Shown: piece after piece, positions 44,195 to 53,297 of the stretch
Numbering within the stretch: the first letter of the stretch is position 1
Layout of the letters: each line of letters opens with the position of its first letter
Notes under the pieces: model-generated
Told to the model about the DNA's origin: nothing
Databases searched by the model: none
What the model saw: the letters and a program-made list of their open reading frames with translations, nothing else
Translations under genes and position numbers: made by a program
NCBI GenBank assembly: GCA_964604675.1
Contig: CAZSAT010000018.1
Coordinates: forward strand, 1-64,000
DNA length: 64,000 nucleotides
Direction: 5' to 3'
DNA from: CAZSAT01 sp964604675
GTDB taxonomy: Bacteria > Myxococcota_A > UBA796 > CAJQPC01

Positions 44195-45634
44195 ATGGCC
44201 CTGCTCATCCGAGGCGGCACCGTCGTCACCAGCGACGCCGAGCTGCGCGCCGACGTCCTCACCGACGGCGACACGATCGTGGCGGTCGGCACCGATCTCG
44301 ACGCCGCTGGCGCCGAGGTCATCGACGCGGGCGGCGCCTACGTGCTCCCCGGCGGCATCGATCCTCACACCCACTTCGAGCTCCCGTTCATGGGCACGGT
44401 GGCGAGCGAGGACTTCTTCACCGGCACCTCGGCCGCCGCGGCCGGCGGCACCACCACGTGCATCGACTTCGTCATCCCAGGGCCGGGCCAGCCCGTCATG
44501 GATGCCTGGAAGGACTGGAACGGCTGGGCCGAGAAGGCCGCCTGTGACTTCAGCTTCCACGTGGCCATCACCTGGTGGGACGACAGCGTGTCGCGTGACA
44601 TGGGGCGCTTGACCGAGGAGTTCGGCGTCAACAGCTTCAAGCACTTCATGGCCTACAAGGGCGCCATCATGTGCGACGACGAAGTGTTGGTGAACAGCTT
44701 CATGCGCGCTCGGGAGCTCGGCGCCCTCTGCACGATCCACGCCGAGAACGGCGAGCTGGTGTGGAGGTTGCAGCAGCAGATCTACGACATGGGCATCCAC
44801 GGTCCCGAGGGGCACCCCCTGTCGCGACCCCCGATGGTCGAGGGGGAAGCGGCGAACCGGGCCATTCGCATCGCGGAAGCCCTCGGCACGCCGGTCTACC
44901 TGGTCCACAACAGCTGCAAGCAGTCCGTGGAGGCCATCCGCCGGGCCCGAAGCGAAGGCCAACGGGTGTACGGCGAGGTGCTCGCCCAGCACCTCATCTT
45001 CGACGACAGCGTGTACCGCAACCCGGACTGGCGCCAGGCGGCCCACTACGTGATGAGCCCGCCGTTCCGTCCGAAGGGGCACCAGGAGGTGCTGTGGGAG
45101 GCGCTCCAGGCGGGCACGCTGCAGACCACGGCCACCGACCACTGCTGCTTCTGCACGCCGCAGAAGGCCGCCGGCCGGGACGACTTCCGCCTCATCCCCA
45201 ACGGCACCAACGGCGTCGAGGACCGGATGAGCGTGCTCTGGCACCACGGGGTTCGCACCGGCCGGCTCACGCCGAGCGAGTTCGTGGCGGTCACCAGCAC
45301 CAACACGGCGAAGATCTTCAACATCCACCCCCGCAAGGGCGTGTTGCAGCCTGGCGCCGACGCCGACATCGTGGTCTGGGACCCCGAGGGCACCCGTCGC
45401 ATCTCGGCGGAGACCCACCACCAGAACATCGACTTCAACATCTACGAGGGCATGGACGTCACCGGCATCCCCGCCGTCACGGTGTCGCAGGGCAAGGTCG
45501 TCTGGCGTGACGGGCAGTTGTCCACGGTTCGGGGTGCGGGCCGGTATGTGAAGCGGCCCACCTGGGCGCCGTTCATGGCCGCTGCTGCGAAGGCGCGAGA
45601 GCTTGCGCGCCCGACGGCGGTCGAGCGCGACTGA
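44195..45634 (+). CDS. D-hydantoinase/dihydropyrimidinase
   Basis: This 479-residue amidohydrolase has metal ligands in GGIDPHTHFELP (His58, His60), a lysine in FKHFMAYKGA (Lys155) that is probably the carbamylated metal bridge, IHAENGE, YLVHNS and ATDHCCF. It opens cyclic amides such as dihydropyrimidines or hydantoins; which one cannot be said. The end VKRPTWAPF is typical of dihydropyrimidinases. ATG at 44195 has GGGAG 6 nt upstream. No other pyrimidine catabolism genes are adjacent. Flanked by surface-protein genes but itself cytosolic. Confidence 0.93.
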   Translation: MALLIRGGTVVTSDAELRADVLTDGDTIVAVGTDLDAAGAEVIDAGGAYVLPGGIDPHTHFELPFMGTVASEDFFTGTSAAAAGGTTTCIDFVIPGPGQPVMDAWKDWNGWAEKAACDFSFHVAITWWDDSVSRDMGRLTEEFGVNSFKHFMAYKGAIMCDDEVLVNSFMRARELGALCTIHAENGELVWRLQQQIYDMGIHGPEGHPLSRPPMVEGEAANRAIRIAEALGTPVYLVHNSCKQSVEAIRRARSEGQRVYGEVLAQHLIFDDSVYRNPDWRQAAHYVMSPPFRPKGHQEVLWEALQAGTLQTTATDHCCFCTPQKAAGRDDFRLIPNGTNGVEDRMSVLWHHGVRTGRLTPSEFVAVTSTNTAKIFNIHPRKGVLQPGADADIVVWDPEGTRRISAETHHQNIDFNIYEGMDVTGIPAVTVSQGKVVWRDGQLSTVRGAGRYVKRPTWAPFMAAAAKARELARPTAVERD

Positions 45635-45708
45635 GTCGGGGTCGCGGCGGGTCAACACCGGAACGATTCGATGCACTTGTTTCACCTTCCTGGCCCTCGC
45701 GGGTCAGG

Positions 45709-45714
45709 TAGGGT
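45709..45714 (+). promoter_or_regulatory. -10-like TAGGGT upstream of the export cluster
   Basis: TAGGGT would start transcription near 45721. That leaves a short leader with GGAG before the GTG at 45737 and excludes the ATG at 45671 as a start. Confidence 0.4.
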
Positions 45715-45736
45715 GAGTGCCCTCGGAGTGTGCCCC

Positions 45737-46678
45737 GTGATCCTGATCTGCTCGCTCGCCTGCCAGCCTGCGCTGGTCGCCGAAGACCCGGACGATGCCC
45801 ACGCGCCGTCGAGCTGGGACTACGAGGAGCCCGGCTCGTCGAACGAGGCCACCGAGCCACCGAGCCTCGCCGAGATCACCTCGGTGATCGACACCTCCAT
45901 CGGCTACGCGCGCCAGGTCACCGGCGACCCCATCGTGCAGATCTACAGCGACTCCCTCGCGGGCGCCGACGACAGCTGCCCGGGCTGGTACGAGTTCGAG
46001 GGGAACACCTACTGGTTCGGCGCCTGCACCTCGGAGCTCGGCACCACCTACGACGGCTACGGCCTCTACTACGACTACGTCGACGAGGACCTCTACGGCG
46101 ACGGTGGCGTCTGGAACGTGGACTACCTCTACGGGGTGGCCAACATCACCACGGCCACGACCGCGTTCCACCTCGGTGGGTACGTCTACTACGGCTCCGG
46201 GGTCTACCAGGACTACACGCAGTGGCAGAGCATCCTCGCTGGGAGCTTCGCCTGGGATGGCGGCGCCACAGACTCCTGGATGGACGACAGCGCCGCGCCC
46301 AACCTGGCCACCTACTACGTGAAGTACCCGTCCTACGACCTCTCCTACACCGTGGTCTCCGGCTCCATCGGAGGCCTCGAGGGTGGCATCACCGCGTTGG
46401 ACTTCGACGACCTCACCCTGGTGAGGCACGAGACCCTCACCGGCAGTGGTTCCTACTGGCCGTGCGCCGGCGAACCGATGGGCCGCATCCACCTGCGCAC
46501 CTCGGAGCGCTGGATCGAGGTCGCCTTCGAAGACATCGTCTACGACGAGGCGTCCCAGGCCTACGACCTCGTCGGCACCTGCGACGGGTGCGGGCAGGCG
46601 TGGGACGGCGGCGACTACCTCGGCGAGGTGTGCGTGGACGCGGCGCAGCTGCTCGACTGGCAGGAGCAGCCGTGGTGA
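45737..46678 (+). CDS. Lipoprotein with C-terminal CDGCG motif (paralogue A)
   Basis: This 313-residue protein has the leader VILICSLAC (Cys9). The body is Tyr/Asp/Gly-rich and probably all-beta. It ends in a cysteine motif, TCDGCGQAWDGGDYLGEVCVD, close to the end of the protein at 49867-50778 (TCDGCGTAWYRGDALGQVCVD). Other matching pieces are CPGWYEFEGNTYWFGACTSE and CPTFYDDDGFVYWYDSCVTE. The cysteines could hold metal or disulfides. No known family. GTG at 45737 has GGAG 8 nt upstream; longer starts (45671, 45728) are possible. It leads a five-gene cluster and overlaps the next gene as GTGA. Confidence 0.75.
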   Translation: MILICSLACQPALVAEDPDDAHAPSSWDYEEPGSSNEATEPPSLAEITSVIDTSIGYARQVTGDPIVQIYSDSLAGADDSCPGWYEFEGNTYWFGACTSELGTTYDGYGLYYDYVDEDLYGDGGVWNVDYLYGVANITTATTAFHLGGYVYYGSGVYQDYTQWQSILAGSFAWDGGATDSWMDDSAAPNLATYYVKYPSYDLSYTVVSGSIGGLEGGITALDFDDLTLVRHETLTGSGSYWPCAGEPMGRIHLRTSERWIEVAFEDIVYDEASQAYDLVGTCDGCGQAWDGGDYLGEVCVDAAQLLDWQEQPW

Positions 46679-48264
46679 TCGCCCTGCTGGTCGCCTGCGG
46701 TGGACCGGCCACTGTCGAGCTCTCGAGCGTTCCGGAGATGTCGGCCACGCGGCTCTTGACGCGGCTGAGCCTCGACCTCCGCGGCACGAGGCCCGCGCTC
46801 TCCGAGCTGGAGCGGGTCGAAGCCGACCCCGCGGTGCTCGACACGCTGATCGACGAGATGCTCCACGACGACGCCTTCGGCGATCGGGTGATGGACCTCT
46901 TCGAGCCCTACTACCTGACCCGCGCCGACACCTTCGACGTGAGCGCCGAGGCCTTCGACCTGGACGCGCCGGCCTTCGCGTCGTCGATCGGCCAGGAGCC
47001 CCTCCGCATCCTGCGCGAGGTGGCGGTCTCCGACATGCCCTGGACCGAGATCGTCACCGGCGACTGGACCATGGCCAACGAGACCACCGGCGCGATGTGG
47101 CCCCTGGACTACGAGGACGGGCAGGCCGGCTGGCAGCGCAGCCGCTACACCGACGGCCGGCCCTCGGCCGGGGTCTTGAGCACCAACGGTCTGTGGTGGC
47201 GCTACACGTCGACCGACTCCAACGCGAACCGGAAGCGCGCCAACGTCGCCTCGCGGCTGCTCTTGTGCAACGACTACCTGGTCCGGCCCATCGAGTTCGA
47301 GCGCGACGTCGATCTGCTCGACGAAGAGGCGGTGCTCGAGGCGGTGAAGAACGACCCGGGCTGCGTGGGCTGCCACGTGAGCCTCGACGGGATGAGCGCC
47401 GCCTTCTTCGGCTTCTGGGCCTACGACGAGGCCAGCTACCTCGAGATCACGAGCTACCACCCCGACCGCGAGCTGCTCTACGACGACTACCTCGAGACCG
47501 CGCCGGCGTTCTACGGCACGCCCATCGACGGACTCGAGGACCTCGGCCACGCCATCGCCGCCGACGCCCGGTTCCCCGAGTGCGCCGTCGAGCAGGTCTG
47601 GACGGCGCTGTTGGGCCGGGCGCCCGGACTCGACGACAGCGACAGCCTGACCGCGCACCGCGAGGCCTTCCTCGATGGCGGGCTCGGGCTCCGGAGCCTG
47701 CTCACCTCGGTGGTGGCCGACCCGCTCTACCGGGCCGCCCAGGTGGACGACGTTGGCGCGTCCCCCTCGAAGATGGTGGGCGCCGGTCAGCTGGCCAGCC
47801 AGGTCGAGGCGCTCACCGGCTACCACTGGACCTACGCCGACTACGACATGATGCGCTCCGATCTCATCGGCGTGCGCACCCTCGCCGGAGGCGTGGATGG
47901 CGAGGCGGTCACCCGCAACGCCACGGCGCCCAACACCACCCTGGTGCTCGTGCAGGAGCGGCTCGCCGAGGTGGCCGGGAGCCACGTGGTGGCCACCGAT
48001 GCCGATCGTTGGGCCGCCGGGGAGACCCCGCGGCTCTTCTCCGAGGTCGACCCATCGGCGGCCCTGGACAGCTCGGAGGCAGCCGTCGCGCAGCAGGTGG
48101 TGCTGCTCCACACCCGGGTGCTCTCGAGCCCGCCGGCCGACGACGCGTTGGCCGCCGAGCTGGCGCTGCTCGAGGATCTCTACGCGCTCGCGGGGGACTC
48201 ACAGGACGCGTGGACCGGGCTCTTGAGCGCCCTGATGCGCGACCCCGACTTCCTGATCTACTGA
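46675..48264 (+). CDS. CxxCH-containing exported lipoprotein (DUF1549/DUF1592-like partner of DUF1501)
   Basis: This 529-residue protein has an ultra-short lipoprotein leader VIALLVAC (Cys8). SATRLLTRLSLDLRGTRPAL resembles the opening of DUF1549-type proteins (LLRRLSLDLTGLPP). A c-type haem motif is present in DPGCVGCHVSLDG. The C-terminal half has repeated helical segments (RDPDFLIY at the end is typical). Such proteins are usually paired with DUF1501 genes, as here, in Planctomycetes and myxobacteria; the role is unknown. The GTG start overlaps the stop of the preceding lipoprotein gene. Confidence 0.78.
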   Translation: MIALLVACGGPATVELSSVPEMSATRLLTRLSLDLRGTRPALSELERVEADPAVLDTLIDEMLHDDAFGDRVMDLFEPYYLTRADTFDVSAEAFDLDAPAFASSIGQEPLRILREVAVSDMPWTEIVTGDWTMANETTGAMWPLDYEDGQAGWQRSRYTDGRPSAGVLSTNGLWWRYTSTDSNANRKRANVASRLLLCNDYLVRPIEFERDVDLLDEEAVLEAVKNDPGCVGCHVSLDGMSAAFFGFWAYDEASYLEITSYHPDRELLYDDYLETAPAFYGTPIDGLEDLGHAIAADARFPECAVEQVWTALLGRAPGLDDSDSLTAHREAFLDGGLGLRSLLTSVVADPLYRAAQVDDVGASPSKMVGAGQLASQVEALTGYHWTYADYDMMRSDLIGVRTLAGGVDGEAVTRNATAPNTTLVLVQERLAEVAGSHVVATDADRWAAGETPRLFSEVDPSAALDSSEAAVAQQVVLLHTRVLSSPPADDALAAELALLEDLYALAGDSQDAWTGLLSALMRDPDFLIY

Positions 48265-48272
48265 GGCGATCC

Positions 48273-49541
48273 ATGAACCGACGCAACTTCATGGGTCTCG
48301 GCGCCGCCGCGGCAGCTGGCGCCGGCCTCGGCCTTCCCGCCCGAGCGGCCACGGTCTCCGGCAGCGAGCTCAAGTTCCTCTTCGTGTTCAACCCCGGCGG
48401 CTGGGACCCCACCCGGGTGCTCGCACACACGGCACTCGACAACGGCAACGTCGACGTCGAAGCGGCCGCTGACCGCGCCTCGCTGGGCGATCTGAGCTGG
48501 GTCGAGCACGCGGACCGGCCGTCGGTCGGGAGCTTCTTCGAGACCTGGGCGGACCGGACCCTCGTGCTCAACGGGGTGCAGGTGCGGAGCATCGCCCACG
48601 AGATCTGCACCACCATCGCGATGACCGGTGGCACGAGCGGGCTGACCTCGGACTGGCCGGCCATCCTCGCGGCCCTCGGGGGCAACCAGTACACGCTGCC
48701 GCACCTGGTGCTCTCGGGGCCGAGCTACCCGGGGGAGTTGGGTGCTGCGGTGGCGCGCTCCGGCGTGAACGGCCAGCTGGAAGCCCTGTTGTCGGGCGAG
48801 ATCAACGGCTGGACCGACACCTCGGTCCCCGGCCTCTCGGCACCCGCACAGGGGCTGGTGGACCAGTACATGCGGCGCCGCGCATCGGGCCGGGTGGGAG
48901 CTGCCGGTGCGTCCGCCGACGCCGCCCTCGCAGCGGCCTACCAGGACGCTCTCGACAAGGCGCTCGCGGTGAAGGACTACCGCTATGTGATGGACTTCAC
49001 CGGCGGCCTCTCGCTCGCGAGCCAGGTCCCGGTAGCGGTGGACGCGCTCTCCACGGGGCTGTCCCGCTGCGTCACCCTGTCCCACTCGGGCGCTCAGGCG
49101 GGGTTGGGTTGGGACACCCACGCCGACAACGACGACACCCAGAGCTACCTGTGGGAGGAGCTCTTCAGCGGCCTCACCGATCTGATGGCGCGGCTGGCCG
49201 GCGAGCCCGGTGACGTGGGGGCCACCCTGGCCGACGAGACGGTCGTGGTGGTGATGAGCGAGATGGGGCGAACGCCCCAGCTCAACGGCACCAACGGCAA
49301 GGACCACTGGCCCTACACGAGCGTGCTGGTCGTGGGGCCGGGCGTCACGGGCGGGCGCGTGATCGGCGACTACGACGACGGCTTTGCGTCCGCCGGCATC
49401 GATCTGGCCAGCGGCGACGTGGACGGCTCCGGCCCGATCCTGAGCGTCGAGTCCATCGGTGCGGCGCTGCTGCAGCTGGGCGATGTCGATCCGGGTGACT
49501 GGGTCTCGGGCACCACCGCGCTCGAAGGCATGCTCACATGA
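48273..49541 (+). CDS. DUF1501-family Tat-exported protein
   Basis: This 422-residue protein starts with a twin-arginine signal (NRRNFMGLGAAAAAGAGLGLPARA) and has DUF1501 features: FLFVFNPGGWDPT, the central GLGWDTHADND, then VVVVMSEMGRTPQLNGTNGKDHW and TSVLVVGPGVTGGRVIG. The fold is related to the alkaline phosphatase/sulfatase superfamily. Tat export implies folding, perhaps with metal, before export. It lies 8 bp after the CxxCH protein gene and its stop overlaps the ATG of the mono-haem lipoprotein gene. Confidence 0.9.
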   Translation: MNRRNFMGLGAAAAAGAGLGLPARAATVSGSELKFLFVFNPGGWDPTRVLAHTALDNGNVDVEAAADRASLGDLSWVEHADRPSVGSFFETWADRTLVLNGVQVRSIAHEICTTIAMTGGTSGLTSDWPAILAALGGNQYTLPHLVLSGPSYPGELGAAVARSGVNGQLEALLSGEINGWTDTSVPGLSAPAQGLVDQYMRRRASGRVGAAGASADAALAAAYQDALDKALAVKDYRYVMDFTGGLSLASQVPVAVDALSTGLSRCVTLSHSGAQAGLGWDTHADNDDTQSYLWEELFSGLTDLMARLAGEPGDVGATLADETVVVVMSEMGRTPQLNGTNGKDHWPYTSVLVVGPGVTGGRVIGDYDDGFASAGIDLASGDVDGSGPILSVESIGAALLQLGDVDPGDWVSGTTALEGMLT

Positions 49542-49864
49542 TCCTGTTGTACTGGGCGTGCGCCGGCAACGGTGACCTCGACACCGCCACGGCGGCGCTC
49601 TGTGAAGACGCCCCACGGCTCGAGTGGGAGAACTTCGGCAGCGGCTTCGTGACCGAGAACTGCCAGCCCTGCCACGCCTCGACCTCGGCGGACCGCTACG
49701 GCGCACCGAGCGACGTGACCTTCGACACCGAGGACGAGACGCTGGCGTGGTCGACCGAGATCCTCGCGCGGGCGACCGGCGAGTCACCGAGCATGCCTCC
49801 CGCCGGTGGTGTGGACGACGTGGACCGCGAGAAGCTCGCCATCTGGCTCAGCTGTTGGGAGTGA
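49538..49864 (+). CDS. Small mono-haem cytochrome c-like lipoprotein
   Basis: This 108-residue protein has the leader MILLYWAC (Cys8) and a c-type haem site CQPCH (42-46). A likely axial Met lies in SPSMPPAGG. The downstream pattern DRYGAP...FDTEDE and the end IWLSCWE are shared with the protein at 58432-58755, where the haem motif sits at the same residue numbers. It is probably a periplasmic-facing electron carrier or a haem-binding module split from a larger PSCyt-type protein. The ATG overlaps the DUF1501 stop as ATGA. Confidence 0.8.
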   Translation: MILLYWACAGNGDLDTATAALCEDAPRLEWENFGSGFVTENCQPCHASTSADRYGAPSDVTFDTEDETLAWSTEILARATGESPSMPPAGGVDDVDREKLAIWLSCWE

Positions 49865-49866
49865 CG

Positions 49867-50778
49867 ATGCTCTGGATCCTGGCCTGCTCCGGCGCACCCG
49901 GCGACACCGCGACCTCCAGTGGCATCGTCGGCGACGAGGACGCTACCTGGATGGGCGACGTGGAGGCGGAGACGCCGCCACAGCTCGACGCAGAGGGCGT
50001 GGCCGCTGGGGTGGAAGCGGCCCTGGCCCAGCTCGACGGGCTGCACGCCGGCCCGCTCATCGACGCCTACGATCAGCTCGCGGCCGACATGACCGAGGAC
50101 TGCCCGACCTTCTACGACGACGATGGCTTCGTGTACTGGTACGACAGCTGCGTGACCGAGGACGGGGCCCAGTTCGAGGGCTACGCCGGGGTCTTCACCT
50201 ACGAAGACTTCGAGAGCGACGGCTACGTCTACGACGGGGATCAGCTGCTCGCCGCGGCGACGGTGGTCACGACGGAAGGCCACACCTTCAGCGGATCCGG
50301 CTACGCCCAGAAGCTGATCGCCACCCCGGCCGCCGAGGACGGGTGGCTCATCTACTACAGCTACCTGGACGAGGGCTTCGCCTGGGACGGTGACGGCGCG
50401 GAGGGCACCTGGCTCGCCGACGGCCTCGACCCTGGCCTGGGCTACTACCGGTTCACCGCCGACGACGTGACCATGCAGGTCTACATCGACGGCAGCTTGA
50501 GCCTCCCCGCCGGCGGCGCGATCGAGGCGATCGCGTTCGACGAGGTGCTGGTCGGCAACGAAGCGGCTGGCGTGAGCTGTCCCGACGAGCTGGCCGGCAC
50601 CCTGTCGGTGCTCGACCCCGAGGGGCGGTGGATCGACGTCGTGTTCGACGCGCCGGCCGACCTCTGGAGCGAGGCTACCTGCGATGGCTGCGGCACGGCG
50701 TGGTACCGCGGCGACGCGCTCGGTCAGGTGTGTGTCGATCCGGGCACCCTGGCGGAGGGCACCACCCCGCCCTGGTAG
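49867..50778 (+). CDS. Lipoprotein with C-terminal CDGCG motif (paralogue B)
   Basis: This 303-residue protein has the leader MLWILAC (Cys7), an acidic body with Tyr/Asp-rich beta repeats, and a C-terminal TCDGCGTAWYRGDALGQVCVD block ending in PPW. It is a paralogue of the first gene of this cluster (45737), which ends QPW. No family is recognised. ATG at 49867 has GGGAG 5 nt upstream; a GTG at 49861 overlapping the preceding stop is an alternative. The end overlaps the convergent ABC transporter gene by 55 bp. Confidence 0.75.
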   Translation: MLWILACSGAPGDTATSSGIVGDEDATWMGDVEAETPPQLDAEGVAAGVEAALAQLDGLHAGPLIDAYDQLAADMTEDCPTFYDDDGFVYWYDSCVTEDGAQFEGYAGVFTYEDFESDGYVYDGDQLLAAATVVTTEGHTFSGSGYAQKLIATPAAEDGWLIYYSYLDEGFAWDGDGAEGTWLADGLDPGLGYYRFTADDVTMQVYIDGSLSLPAGGAIEAIAFDEVLVGNEAAGVSCPDELAGTLSVLDPEGRWIDVVFDAPADLWSEATCDGCGTAWYRGDALGQVCVDPGTLAEGTTPPW

Positions 50779-52532
50779 CGCTCGCCGGTCTGCACGGCCC
50801 AGAGGCGGGCATACGCGCCGCCCGCAGCCACCAGATCTTCGTGGGTCCCGCTCTCCGCGATGCGCCCCTGGTCGAGCAGCACGATGCGGTCCGCGCCTCG
50901 CACGGTCGACAGCCGGTGCGCGATGATCAGCGTGGTGCGGTCCCGGGTGATGTGCTCGAGCGCTCGCTGGATGGCTGCCTCGGTCTCGTTGTCGACCGCC
51001 GAGGTGGCCTCGTCGAGCACGAGCACGGGCGGGTCTTTCACGAGGGCGCGGGCGATCGCGAGCCGCTGGGCCTGTCCGCCGCTGAGCCTCTGGCCGCGCT
51101 CGCCCACCTCGCTCGCGTAGCCGTGAGGCAGCGCTTCGACGAAGTCGTGGGCCTCGGCCGCTCGGGCTGCGCGTGCGACGTCGTCGGCGTCTGCTCCCGG
51201 TCGACCGTAGGCCAGGTTGGCGGTGACCGAGCCGGGGAACAGCCAGGTGCGCTGGGACACCAGCCCGACCGCTGCGCGCAGCTCGGCGAGCGGCACGCTG
51301 TCGAGGGACTGGCCATCGAGGGTGATGCGGCCCGAGCTCGGGTCGTGGAAGCGCAGCAGCAGGCTGACGAGCGTGGACTTGCCGGACCCGGTGGGCCCGA
51401 CGATGCCCAGGGTGGTGCCCGCGGGGACGTGCAGGTCGATCCCATGGAGCACGGGATGGCCTTCGACGTACGCGAAGTCCACCTGGTCGAAGCGCAAGGC
51501 CCCCTTCACGTGGGGGGGCAGCGTGCCGTCGCCGTCCCGGATGCGGACCTCGGTGTCGAGCAGGTCGAGCACGCGGGCGGTCGAGGCCATGGCGCGTTGG
51601 TAGAGGTCGAAGGTGTTGCCGAGCCGGGTCAAGGGCCACAAGAGCCGCTGGGTCATGAACACCAACACGCTGTAGGTGCCCACCGCCATCGATCCGTCCA
51701 GAGCCATGCGCCCCCCGAGGACGAGCGTGGCGACGAACCCACAGACGATGACCATGCGGATGAGCGGGGTGAAGGCGCTCGAGAGGCGGATCGCGTCACG
51801 GTTCGCCTCCCGGTAGGCCTGGCTGTCCGCGCGCACCGCCTCGGTCTCGCGAGCCTCTGCGGTGAAGCTCTTGATGGTGGCGATGCCGGCCAGGTTCTCG
51901 GACAGGCGCGCGTTCAGGCGCGCGACCCGGTCACGAACCAGAGCGTAGCGCTGGGTGATCCTCGCCTGGAACGAGAACGATCCCATGAGCACGAAGGGCA
52001 TCGGGAGGATGGCGAACACCGCCACGGTGGGCGCCGCGTAGAAGAAGATCGCGCCGATCACCACCACGGTGGTGGCCACCTGGATCAGCTCGTTGGCGCC
52101 GCCGTCGAGGAAGCGCTCCAGCTGGTTGACGTCGTCGTTGAGCACGGCCATCAGGCCACCTGTCGAGCGCTCGTCGAAGAAGCCCATCTCGAGCTGCTGC
52201 ACGTGGTCGTACGCGTCCAGGCGGAGCTCGTGCTGAACGGTCTGCGCGAGGTTCCGCCAGAGCACGGCGTAGAAGTATTCGAACAGGCTCTCGGCCCCCC
52301 ACACCAGGAGCGTGGCCGCAGCCAGGACCAGGAGCTGATCGCTGGGATCGGCGATGCCCAGGCGCGCCAACAGGCTGTCGTGTTGCTCGACGACGACGTC
52401 GACCGCGGCGCCGATCAACAGCGGTGGCGCCAGATCCCAGATCTTGTTGACCACGCTGCAGAGGGTGGCGAGGCGCACGGTCCTGCGGTGGCCGCGGGCG
52501 TGGTGGAGCAGGCGGAGCAGCGGACGGGTCAT
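50724..52532 (-). CDS. ABC exporter, MsbA/multidrug type (fused TM and ATPase)
   Basis: This 602-residue half-transporter has six membrane helices in residues ~20-310 and an ATPase domain with GPTGSGKST, Q-loop VSQRTWLFPG, signature LSGGQAQRLAIARAL, Walker B PVLVLDEATSAVD and IIAHRLSTV. It would dimerise and export a lipid, such as lipid A core, or a drug. No partner half-transporter is adjacent, so a homodimer is likely. The start is ATG at 52532; a GTG at 52556 would add eight residues. The 3' end overlaps the convergent lipoprotein gene. Confidence 0.93.
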   Translation of the reverse strand: MTRPLLRLLHHARGHRRTVRLATLCSVVNKIWDLAPPLLIGAAVDVVVEQHDSLLARLGIADPSDQLLVLAAATLLVWGAESLFEYFYAVLWRNLAQTVQHELRLDAYDHVQQLEMGFFDERSTGGLMAVLNDDVNQLERFLDGGANELIQVATTVVVIGAIFFYAAPTVAVFAILPMPFVLMGSFSFQARITQRYALVRDRVARLNARLSENLAGIATIKSFTAEARETEAVRADSQAYREANRDAIRLSSAFTPLIRMVIVCGFVATLVLGGRMALDGSMAVGTYSVLVFMTQRLLWPLTRLGNTFDLYQRAMASTARVLDLLDTEVRIRDGDGTLPPHVKGALRFDQVDFAYVEGHPVLHGIDLHVPAGTTLGIVGPTGSGKSTLVSLLLRFHDPSSGRITLDGQSLDSVPLAELRAAVGLVSQRTWLFPGSVTANLAYGRPGADADDVARAARAAEAHDFVEALPHGYASEVGERGQRLSGGQAQRLAIARALVKDPPVLVLDEATSAVDNETEAAIQRALEHITRDRTTLIIAHRLSTVRGADRIVLLDQGRIAESGTHEDLVAAGGAYARLWAVQTGERYQGGVVPSARVPGSTHT

Positions 52533-52694
52533 GCCACGCGACGTAGCCGTCCGCACCCGATCGCGCCCTGGAAGGGGAGCGCGTGCACCTCAGCGGCACG
52601 CCTGTGCAGCGCGGGTGCAAGCGGTGCGTCGCTCTCCACGTCTCGGGAATAGCCGCACCGGCCTCGGCGTAGCGGCTCTCGCCTGGGAGGTGCG

Positions 52695-53297
52695 GTGCTG
52701 CGTCTGGTCACCGGTTTCGATCGTGCGGTGGGGGTGACCCGCCCGCTGTGGCAGTGGTTGGGGCAGGCGGGGCTGGTCCTGCTCGGCGTGCACCTGGCGG
52801 CAGACCGGCTCGACGACCTCGTGTACGACGCCCTGCTCGCCATCCCCCAGGCGCAGATCGGCGCCGAACAGCTGGCGCTCGTCGCCGCATGGGGCGCCGT
52901 CGCGCTCGAGCTCGTGGTGGTGCTGAAGGTGTGCGGAGCCCTGTTGTTGACGGCCCGCGAGCCAGAGCTGAGCTGGCGCGGCTGGTGGTCGGCCAGGAGC
53001 GTCGATGCGTGGCTGATGCCCGTGTTCTGGGGTGCAGCTGCGCTCGCGGGGGCCTGGACCGTGGGCATGAGCATCGAGGACCTGCTCGCGGAACAGGGCG
53101 TGGTCGGCGCGGAGATCGCCGGCTGGGGCCTGGCAGCGCTCATGGCCTGGCGGCTGGGCTGGACGGGGTGGAAGCGCGTGGTCGGTGCGCTCGCGCCGGG
53201 TCGCTTCTCGCGGGGCCTCGGCTGGGCACTCGCCGTGGCGCCTCTGACGCTCCTCACGCTGATGCACGGCCTGCCCGTGTGGCGCTGGCTGCCATGA
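52695..53297 (+). CDS. Multi-spanning membrane protein of unknown function
   Basis: This 200-residue protein has four to five hydrophobic segments (for example LVLLGVHLAADRL, LVAAWGAVALELVVVLKVCG, VDAWLMPVFWGAAALAGAW). No family is recognised. The GTG start has GGGAGG 4 nt upstream. Its stop overlaps the ATG of an M23 peptidase gene, so it may help place or regulate that peptidase in the envelope. That role is inferred from coupling only. Confidence 0.7.
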   Translation: MLRLVTGFDRAVGVTRPLWQWLGQAGLVLLGVHLAADRLDDLVYDALLAIPQAQIGAEQLALVAAWGAVALELVVVLKVCGALLLTAREPELSWRGWWSARSVDAWLMPVFWGAAALAGAWTVGMSIEDLLAEQGVVGAEIAGWGLAALMAWRLGWTGWKRVVGALAPGRFSRGLGWALAVAPLTLLTLMHGLPVWRWLP

